A program made the translations under genes and the position numbers. This document shows, piece by piece, positions 56,123 to 64,000 of a DNA stretch of 64,000 nucleotides (position 1 is its first letter; each line of letters opens with the position of its first letter). The notes under the pieces are model-generated. The model did not search any database. It saw only the letters and a program-made list of their open reading frames with translations, and was not told the DNA's origin. Source of the DNA: Hygrophila difformis (lineage: Eukaryota; Streptophyta; Magnoliopsida; Lamiales; Acanthaceae); contig JAOANR010000014.1 of assembly GCA_030278955.1 (NCBI GenBank), positions 33,617,453-33,681,452 on the forward strand, read 5' to 3'.

Positions 56123-58791
56123 TGTAACACCCCGATTTAATTAACACATGATTAAATAAAGAGCTAGGGTTCCCTGTAACACCCCGATTTAATTAACACG
56201 TGATTAATTTAATTAATTGTGGTTAATTAACAAAGGATTTATTATATGGATATTTTGTAGGTACAATTTTAATGAAGTGGAAGAATAAGTGGGTTCAAAC
56301 CCACAAGAGAATAAGAGCTCAAGTGCTCAAATGGGTGCAATGTGGTCAAGACAAGTGGTGCAACCCACTAACCCACTTAAGACCCGACCCGGATCCATTT
56401 TGACTCTTAAAAATCTGAAACTTGGGTGGAGAGACCCATTTCACTCCTCCCCTTCTCCTCAATCCCGTCACCCCCCATTGCTCTAGCTAGGGTTCTTGAG
56501 AAATTGGAGGAAATGGTGATTTCTAGCTCAAATCACTTGGGGTTTTGGTCAAGATAGTTGGGGTAAGTGTTTCTCTTGCATTTTCCTTGCTTTTTCATGT
56601 GTTTGGAAGGGATTTTGGGGGCTGTTTTGGAAGTGACAAAAATTGGGGATTTTTGCCAAATCTTGTAGTTGAGCTTGGAGGAGGCTTGACTTTGCTTGGT
56701 TTGGGGTTGTGAACTTGATTTTGGAGCTTGCATCTTGTTTTGGCAGCTTAGGTAAGCTCTTTGTTCAATTTTGGTTGGGCATTTTGAATTTGAGCTCAAG
56801 AACACTTGCATGTGGGTTGAACTCACATTATTGGATGATTCTTGATGTTTTGTTGTTTGATTCTTGACTATAGCTTGCTTTGGTGTTTGGAGAAGCTTAG
56901 GAGTTGAGATTGAAGTATTGGGGACTCCAAAACACAAGGCAAGAGTAGGATTTAGCTTATTGTGGGAGAAGATTGGAAGAAAATGGTGAAATTCGCGAAA
57001 TTCTGCCTCTACTGAAGCTTCAGAGGCGCCACATAGCCTATGTGGCGCCTAAAAGTGGTCCGGAGCGCCGCTGCGGCGCCCCAGCCCTTGAAGTCTTCAG
57101 TTTAGGCGCCACAATGCCTTGGTGGTGCCTAAAACTAGCCCGGAGCGCCACTGTGGCGCCTCTGCTGTGTTGGTGCCCAGTTTGGGCGCCGCAATGCCTT
57201 TGCGGCGCCCAAAAGGGGCTTGGAGCGCCACTATTGGCGCCTCCTGTGTACCCAGAAACCCACAAACTTGAATCGGCTCTAACTTACTCGTTTCTAATCC
57301 GATTTTCGCAAACCATATATGAATCTGACCCTACTCGGAACAAGGATTTCAAATGTGCAGTCAGAATTCAGAGATAATGACTCCTTCAAAAATTTAAAAG
57401 ATGAATTTATAACCCGAGGGTGTCTCCGGCGTGCCGATTCGCTGTTTTCTTCCATTTTCATCCCCTTCTCGTATTTTATCACTTCTCACTCATTTCTAGG
57501 TCTTGGAATATGCTTAAAACTGATCTAGGATATGTTAGTGTCTATCATGAGTATTGATTGAACTTAGAAGATTTATCGAGCCTTAGTTTAGGATGGAATC
57601 TTGCGTTGCTTCTATCACTATGTATGTGAGTCGAGTGCCGATATGTGGGACGTGGCACACCCTGGAATATGTCTAACTCATGTGGTACTGTTGTGATCCG
57701 ATGTATGGGGTTGACAACCCGAATATTGTATGTAGTCTGCGGACTGAGAAATTACACTAAATGTTTACGAGTCGGTATCCGACTGGACATTGTGTAAAGT
57801 GATTGTGATCGATATGAAATTATGCTTTCGTGGATGTTAGATATCCTAACAATGTTTACGAGTCGGTATCCGACTGGGCATAGTTAGTATCTCTCCCGGG
57901 CATATTGGCCCTTGAGAGCGAGATGCTCTGGGCTAGTACCCGCCATGACCGTAAGCCACTTATTTCAGCTGTTAGTGTCCGCGGCGGGGGCACTGTGGGT
58001 ATCTCTTCTGACCATTAGGGGAGTGGACCCTATTTGGAGAGGAATACCGACCATGGTACTTAGGTTGCGCGCTAGGCATACTTATGTGCTGCATTTAGGG
58101 TAGATAGACACTTTAGGTCAGAACATTTCATCTCATCATCCATCATTCATCTTATAATTGTTTTGCAGTGTATAACGTGGTTGAAGCACCGGTATGGGAC
58201 GGTGTGATGTTTATTTAATTATTTAATTATGCTATTTTATAACTGTTAATTAACCTCTAAAACCGTGTTCCCCGTTTCCCAGTTTTTCCTACTCTTGCTC
58301 AGTACTTTATGTACTGACACCTTGCATTTTGTCTTTCTGATAGATACTCCCGAGAAGGACGCAGAGCATGATCATGGAGATGGGTTTGGGGCTGAGTGAT
58401 CTTATAGGATTGCATTGATATGTCTTGACTGAGTTGCTGTATTAGACTCTATGTTATCTAGCTGTGACTGGCTTGTTATTTCTGAGTATTATCTGGCTGT
58501 TTGTATTGGTTTGAGAACCGTCGTTTTGTATTCCCCTGCATACTTGGTATTTGGACAGGTTAACGTGAGTACCGAGGTGAGGTACTGTATGTGGCTTGTA
58601 GCCGAGACTTGATGATTATGTGATAGACATGTTTCTGTTGCTTACTCTGTTACTCTATTGTTATTTTCTGTTGGATTTTCTGATTACCAGGCTTCGTGTT
58701 ATCGAACTTAAATTGATTGGCCAACAGTTTAAGTGAGGTAACAAGGTAGTGACGTCAGCAAAAATTGGTTTAAAATTTTTGGGGCGTTACA
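56123..58791 (+). mobile_element. Solo LTR with duplicated left end
   Basis: TGTAACACCCCG...GGGGCGTTACA flanked by the 5-bp duplication TTCCC (56118-56122 and 58792-58796): one LTR with no interior, as left by recombination between two LTRs. Length 2617 bp counted from the second start (56175). A 52-bp block including the flank, the TTCCC and the first LTR bases occurs twice in tandem (56106-56157, 56158-56209). The long LTR with TGTAACACCCC ends resembles those of large Gypsy elements (Tekay-like; weak). Orientation is inferred only from the plus-strand AATAAA-like and AG-rich content and is uncertain. Confidence 0.8.
57012..57245. repeat. Array of GGCGCC hairpins in the solo LTR
   Basis: Three units of about 80 bp, each with two inverted repeats built on GGCGCC: GGCGCCACATAG/CTATGTGGCGCC (57025-57049), then smaller GCGCC..GGCGC stems; the third unit has GGCGCCGCAA/TTGCGGCGCC (57186-57210). 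GC content is far above the surroundings. Confidence 0.85.
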
Positions 58792-59380
58792 TTCCCAAAT
58801 ATATAGGGGAACCATTAAACAAGCCAAAACAAGGGATTAAACAACCCTACTATTGTTCTCAACAAACGGGGAAAGAAAAACAAGCAAAATCGGAAACTGT
58901 GTCGCGAGCCTCGAGCCTGTCGCGATCCTCGTCTCGCGCCAGGAAGCGGTCTGGCGACAGGAACTCGATTGGCGACTGGGAGAAGGTGGTCCGGATGGCT
59001 GGTGGCTCTAGACTGAAGGTGCGTGTCGCGAGTCACGACTCGCGCCAGGGTGCGGGCTGGCGCCATGAGCTGGACTAGCGACTCGTGTCGCGATACTTGG
59101 ACTGTGGCGCTAGGCATGGCTCCGCGACAGGGGGTTCCGCGCCAGGGCGTCTCGCGACAGGGTTCCAGGACTGGAGCTTCGGGACTGGTTTGGTCTGGGG
59201 TCCATGGCCACTGTTCCGGCGTTGACCTCCGTTGACCGGCGACTTTTCCGGCGAAGTTCCGGTCAGATTCCGGCCAAGTTCCAGCGACCTCTCCGGAGCT
59301 CCGGCGACGGCACGGTGGTGGCGGAGACAGCGACGGTGACGGTGGGACCCTCCGTTTTGACCTCCTTATGCTAATTTGAT
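58792..59380 (-). repeat. Gypsy 3' LTR, right part, GC-rich
   Basis: Continues the LTR after the solo element. 58895-59165 is dense in TCGCGA/TCGCGCCA and TGGCGCC motifs; 59215-59345 is rich in CCGGCGA-type repeats. The border to pol is near the purine-rich 'GGAGGTCAAAACGGAGGG' on the minus strand (about 59352-59369). Confidence 0.65.
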
Positions 59381-59416
59381 CTGTATTTGCATCTTGAGGT
59401 CATTCTGCATCCGATT

Positions 59417-60726
59417 TCAGTCCGAGGAGGTAGGACCCAGAGGGATGGGTCCCGGCTCCTTCCGGTATTCCTCCAGCTGGATCAGCAACAGCATCCTTTC
59501 AGCCTTTCTAGGTTCAGTTTCATCCGTTTCCTGCAAAAGAAAATGATACACGGAATTAATGAACTTCTTGATCCGTTGTTGACTTACCGGTCCGTCCGGA
59601 ATGATAGGAATTATCAGTCCGTTCGATCCGGCGACCACGCCATCCCTACCCCCTTGGGAAGGTTGATCCATCAACCGATCAGATTCAAGTTCCTCGTCTC
59701 GCTCATATAGAGATAGATCTGCAACATTAAAAGTCGGGTGAATATTATAAGAATCAGGCAGTTCTATCTTGTAAGCATTATCATTAATTTTCTCAAGGAC
59801 TCGAAATGGTCCTGTTCCGCGAGGTGCGAGCTTTCCGTGTCGATGTGCAGGGAATCGTTCTTTGCGCATGTGAACCCAGACCCAGTCTCCGGGTTTCAAA
59901 AGCAGCTTCTTTCGGCCCTTATTGGCCTGTCGGGCGTAATTTTCAGACGCCTTGTGAAGACTTTCGCGCACATCTTGATGTACGTCTCTGATTGCTTTGG
60001 TTCTATCCCTGCCATTTAAGTTCATGTGCTCACTACGAGGTAGTGGCAGAAAATCTAGAGGGGTTAGTGGATTAAAGCCATAGACTATCTCAAAGGGTGA
60101 CATGTGTGTGGCACGATGAATGTGTCTATTGTAAGAAAATTCAATATGAGGCAAACATTCATCCCAGCTTTTCGAATTAGTAGAAGTAATGATACGCAAG
60201 AGGTTACCCAACACGCGGTTCACTGCTTCCGTTTGACCATCCGTTCGTGACCATCCGTTTGAGGATGATACGAAGTGGAGAATAAAAGCTGCGTGCCCAT
60301 TTCACGCCAAAATCCCTTCCAAAAATAGCTCACAAATTTCGCATCGCGATCAGAGACGATTGATTTTGGTACTCCGTGTAGACGTACCACTTCTCGGAAG
60401 AATATCTTTGCAATATGGCTGGCATCATTTGTTTTCGCACAGGGTATAAAGTGAGCCATCTTCGAAAATCGATCGACGACTACGAAAATTGAATCCTTTG
60501 CTCTCGCAGTTCGAGGCAATCCCAGTACGAAGTCCATTGAGATATCAAGCCAGGGTCCTTCTGGCACTGGTAATGCTTGATACAAGCCATGTGGTTTGAC
60601 AGTAGACTTGGCCCTCAGACAGACCAAACACTTGGCTATGTAATCAACTACCTGCTTCTTCATGCCAGGCCAGTAGAACCGTTCTACAAGAATTCCCATT
60701 GTAGCATCTTTACCGAAGTGTCCCAT
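59417..60726 (-). pseudogene. Gypsy integrase
   Basis: 60220-60726 starts in the linker ([19 protein letters not shown]), has the zinc-binding region ([13 protein letters not shown]) and the core: [12 protein letters not shown] (Asp), [10 protein letters not shown] (Asp), [11 protein letters not shown] 14-bp tandem duplication at 60234-60259 shifts the frame there. 59417-60223 continues in a second frame with LPHIEFSYNRHIHRATHMSP, the GPFRVLEKINDNAYKIELP region and an Arg/Glu-rich tail; no chromodomain is evident. The catalytic Glu falls in the shifted region. Confidence 0.85.
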
Positions 60727-61456
60727 TAGGCCGCTCCCATGGGCCTATTGGATTAACAACTCTCTGATAGATCCTTTCGGTATACACAACCTGTTTTCAA
60801 AATACAAAAATCCATCTGTCTGGGAAAATTCTTTGAACCCATTCTTTACAGTCTTCTAAAAAAATGTCCTTAAAATCATCGTCAGTAGCGTACTGACTCT
60901 TAACATGTTCAAAGCCAATGACCCTTGTTGCGGCGAATGTTACCAATGCAGATCTCCTCGAAAGTGCATCCGCTACAACATTGTCTTTGCCTTTATTGTA
61001 CTAGATCACGTATGGAAAGGCCTCAATGAAAGTGCTCCAACGAGCATGTCTCTTACTGAGCTGGCCTTGCTGTCTGATATGCTTCAAGGTCTCGTGATCG
61101 ATATTGATGATGAACTCTCTACCACGAAGGTAGTGCTGCCATGTCTTTAAGGCTCGAACAATAGCATACAATTCGTTGTCGTACGTTGAATAATTCAATT
61201 GTGCTCCACTGAATTTTTCACTGTAGTATGCTATTGGTCTTCCTTCTTGCAGCAGAACTGCTCCCATTCCGGTACCTGATGCATCGCTTTCTACTTCAAA
61301 TGGTAGTTCAAAATTCGGCAATGCAAGGACAGGTGCATGGGTCAGTTTGTCCTTTAACTCATCAAAAGCTTTTTGCTGGCTCGGCCCCCACTTAAACTGA
61401 TTCTCCTTCTTTAGCAATGAAGTGATTGGGGCCGCTATCACACTGAACTGTGGCAC
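60727..61456 (-). pseudogene. Gypsy RNase H and linker
   Basis: 61001-61456 carries the connection end ([21 protein letters not shown]), the RNase H core ([49 protein letters not shown]) and [18 protein letters not shown] up to a stop. 60727-61000 is the decayed linker to integrase, on other frames. Confidence 0.85.
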
Positions 61457-61462
61457 GAACCG

Positions 61463-62611
61463 TCAGAAGAACCCACTCAGACCCAAGAAACTACAAACTT
61501 CATGCACAGATGTGGGTGGTTTCCATTCGGATATAGCACGGATTTTTGATTCGTCCACTTTAAGACCATCCCTTCCAACTACGAATCCCAGAAAAGTGAC
61601 CTCCGGCACACAGAAGATGCACTTCTCGTAGTTGGGATATAGTTGCACTGATCGGAGTTTATTCAGAACCTGCTGAACATGAGAAACATGGTCGGAATTA
61701 GTGCAGCTATAAATCAGGATATCGTCAAAATAGAAAACAACAAATTTCCCAATAAATGTCCTAAGAGTTTCATTCATCAGACGCATAAACGTAGAAGGTG
61801 CGTTGGTCAGCCCGAATGGCATGACAAGCCACTCATATAGGCCAAAGGTGGTCTTAAAGGCGGTCTTCCATTCGTCGCCCGGTTGCATGCGAATATGATG
61901 ATATCCGCTCCTAAGATCGATCTTGGTGAATATACTGGCTCCTCCCAATTCATCTAACATGTCGTCCAGTCGAGGAATCGGATGACGGTATTTGATGGTA
62001 ATGGCGTTGATTGCGCGGCAATCAACACACATCCTCCATTCATCGTTCTTCTTTGGCACGAGTAGGACTGGAACGACACAACGCGATAAGCTTTCACGGA
62101 CCCATCCCTTGTCAAGTAATGCTTGGACTTGTCGCTGAACTTCCTTCGTTTCCTCGGGATTCATGCGATAAGCTGGTCTGTTCGGGATGGAGGCTCCGGG
62201 AACAAAATCAATTATGTGCTCGACACCTCTCAACGGTGAGAGTCCAGCTGGGACTTTATCGGGAAAAACATCTTTGTTCCTATCAAGCATTTCAGAAAAT
62301 TCCAAAGGCATTTCACGTGCAGCAGTGATAGTTCTAAAAATAAAATCATCAGGTTTAATGTAAGCAAGGAAACAGTGACCTGTAGGTTCAGGTTCCATTG
62401 TAGCCTGCTTGAATTCAGCTTTAGTAAATATCAGACATTGACTGGGAGTGTCGGATGATTCAACAATCTTTGCTTTACCTCTGGCCTTTGCTTTGAAATT
62501 AGCCTCTTCTTGAGCGATGTTTTCCCTAAGCTTCTCTTGATCAAGACGAACAACTTTGACTGACAATGGCTTGAACAGATAATCCCGCTGTTCGTGCTTG
62601 AAATACAGCAC
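61463..62611 (-). pseudogene. Gypsy reverse transcriptase, long open part
   Basis: 382 residues. It opens in the protease-RT tether (KHEQRDYLFKPLSVKVVRL), then RGVEHIIDFVPGASIPNRP, CVDCRAINAITIKYRHPIP, KIDLRSGYHHIRMQPGDEW (first catalytic Asp), PFGLTNAPSTFMRLMNETL and FYFDDILIYS (active-site pair). It ends FLGLSGFF at a stop at 61463; RNase H follows at once in another frame. The catalytic set looks intact. Confidence 0.9.
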
Positions 62612-62639
62612 ATTGGCTTTTCCTCAATACGTGGCATCC

Positions 62640-63028
62640 TTATCGAATAACCATGGCCTACCCAATAAAACATGACAAGCGTCCATTGGCACAACGTCAC
62701 ACAAGACTTTCTCAGTGTATGATCCCTTGGTGATCAGGACCCAAGCTTGTTGTGTAACCTTGGTCCGGCCACTTTAGTTCATCCACATAAGTTGGTAGGG
62801 CTTGGAGTGCTCTTCAGTCGGTAGTTGTAACTTGCGAACAGTGTAAAGACTCACTACATTAGTGCAGCTACCGTTATCTACAATGATAGTGGCATTATTG
62901 CCTAAAATAGTACCACGACAATGGAAAAGATTCTCCCTTTGCTCGTTGTCTGCAGATTCTGGCTCTTTGTCAGCACTCAAAGTTCTCATAGCAACTAAAA
63001 GATTCACGTCGTCCTCATCTTCAGGCAC
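62640..63028 (-). pseudogene. Gypsy protease
   Basis: 62774-63028 contains LLVAMRTLSADKEPES and IIVDNGSCTNVVSLYTVRKL, the same DNG-type core as the other Gypsy here. The WLFDKDA-like stretch that follows the protease lies about 62625-62670 in a different frame. Confidence 0.78.
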
Positions 63029-63064
63029 GACTTCAGGATTGACCGATTCGCCTTGAAGAAACTC

Positions 63065-64000
63065 TTATAGTTCAGGGTCTTCAAATTTGTTCTCATCTTC
63101 GGAGTCATAGACCTTGAATACTCCCGGTTCAATCTCAATCACTGGACGTTGGTCCTCACCAGTATTGAGGACAGCCACTCTCTTTGGCGGATTAGGACAT
63201 GTGGTAGCATAGTGACCCTTTTTCCCGCACTTGAAACAGATGATGTCTCGTGCGTCTCTGGCGGGTGGTCTCTGCTCTCTTCCTTGAGCTGGAGCTGGAG
63301 CTCGATTTCTTTCCTCTTGATTATATGCCTTGAAAGCCTGTCCCAAATCAAATCCTCGCTGTCAATCTCGACCTTGCTGCTGCTGCTGTGGCTGCCGATA
63401 ATTAGGTGGTGGTCGGATCAACCACGGTTTGTTGGGATTGTAATTGTAGTGTCCTGCGGGAGATGAAGTTGGCCGATGGGTTCTGCGCTTTACCTGTGCC
63501 TCGTACCTAATTGCCTTACGTACCAGGTTGGTCAGGTTGATATATCCCCTCATTTCCATTTCTTCATGGATGTCGGGTCTTAGGTGCTTTGCAAACCTGG
63601 CTAGTGTGATCTGTGGTTCCTCGTTCACTTGAGCCCTCATCATGAGCATTTCCATCTCACGATAGTACTCTTCAACAGTTTTATTGCCTTGCTGGAGGCC
63701 CACTAATTTCAGGTACATATCAGGCTTGTAGGTGTGAGGTACAAATCGTCGTTGCATAATGACCAGTAAATACTCCCAATTGGTGATCTGAGGTTGTCCT
63801 TCAGCATAGAGATCAGCACAATACTTTTGCCACCACAGTTGGGCATAGTCTCTGAATTCTGTCACGACCAACTGAAGCTTCTTGAAACTGGAGTAGTTGT
63901 GACAGTTGAAGATCATCTCCATGGACTGTTTCCAATCAAGAAATTCATTAGGATCACCTGTTCCTTTGAAGGTAGGAATAGTGAATTTAATGCATTTCAG
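63065..64000 (-). pseudogene. Gypsy gag, continues past the window
   Basis: 63362-63922 is the gag domain (MEMIFNCHNYSSFKKLQL, AQLWWQKYCADLY, QRRFVPHTYKPDMYLKLVGL, VEEYYREMEMLMMRAQV), with Gln-rich tail QQQQQQGRD; 63923-64000 continues it (GDPNEFLDW-like). 63065-63346, after a stop at 63361, holds the zinc knuckle CFKCGKKGHYATTC and an acidic end. The start of gag is outside. Confidence 0.85.

Larger units (their letters stand above)
55786..64000 (-). mobile_element. Ty3/Gypsy element inserted in Copia, runs off the window
   Basis: Minus-strand element: 3' LTR at the left (55786 to about 59380, split by a solo LTR), then integrase, RNase H, RT, protease and gag toward 64000. The 5' LTR is outside. 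It is related to the Gypsy composite at 4805-14077 (same SPFEVVYGFNPLTP, DNGSCTN and YFDDILIYS blocks, and both LTRs start TGCCAT), but is much less decayed in RT. Confidence 0.87.

Noticed and set aside
56973..57377. 134-codon frame in the solo LTR
   Set aside because: Its repeated 'GAP/CGAP' pattern is the translation of the GGCGCC hairpin array, not protein-like conservation.
58749..59235. Arg/Ser-rich frames
   Set aside because: Translation of GC-rich LTR palindromes across the solo-LTR junction.
1..64000. CRISPR array, bacterial operon or defence island
   Set aside because: No spaced identical short repeats with unique spacers and no prokaryotic gene; content is plainly plant nuclear.

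Overview
The window is nuclear DNA of a flowering plant, most likely a eudicot (inference). It is AT-rich, has one spliced gene with GT-AG introns, and is packed with Copia and Gypsy LTR retrotransposons, a LINE, SINE-like pieces, Stowaway, hAT and Mutator-like DNA elements and TRIM-type miniature LTR elements. I see no bacterial feature, CRISPR array, rRNA or standalone tRNA gene. The species cannot be named from the sequence.

One host gene is clear. On the minus strand, 40459 down to 22922, 16 exons can be placed by reading frame, splice phase and family motifs. They give a 548-residue SUV3-type mitochondrial ATP-dependent RNA helicase, with Walker [13 protein letters not shown] box, SDAIGMGLN and QIAGRAGR motifs. 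Exons total 1.65 kb; the other 15.9 kb is intron, much of it transposon: a minisatellite (intron 1), a Tourist-like MITE (intron 4), a Gypsy gag-protease relic and two Stowaways (intron 6), an hAT-like element holding a Stowaway (intron 7), TRIM LTRs (introns 9 and 12) and a Stowaway inside a Stowaway (intron 14).

Left flank (1-22.6 kb): a poly(A)-tailed retroposon with 13-bp target duplications (1401-3250); a Stowaway; a tRNA-derived SINE; a minus-strand Gypsy composite (4805-14077) arranged LTR, internal, LTR, partial pol; a nearly intact Copia element (15247-20283) with 5-bp duplications CTTTT; and a second poly(A)-tailed retroposon in reverse orientation (21289-22577) with a 14-bp duplication.

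Right flank (40.5-64 kb): a Stowaway, a Mutator-like element (42443-44388), then a nest at least four layers deep. A LINE (ORF1 from 44816, ORF2 endonuclease to 51382) is interrupted by a Mutator-like element, by a non-autonomous LTR element with about 1-kb LTRs and a 312-bp interior, by an hAT-type element, and finally by a Copia element from 51383. That Copia is cut in its RNase H domain by a minus-strand Gypsy (55786 to beyond 64000), whose LTR in turn holds a 2.6-kb solo LTR. A 500-N assembly gap lies in the Copia reverse transcriptase and appears to be about zero length in reality.

I did not find a defence, metabolic or regulatory system of a new kind. The most novel material is structural: the compact LTR element, the covarying hairpin array in the solo LTR, the tandem TRIM array, the composite Gypsy, and a microsatellite five bases from a splice donor of the helicase gene.
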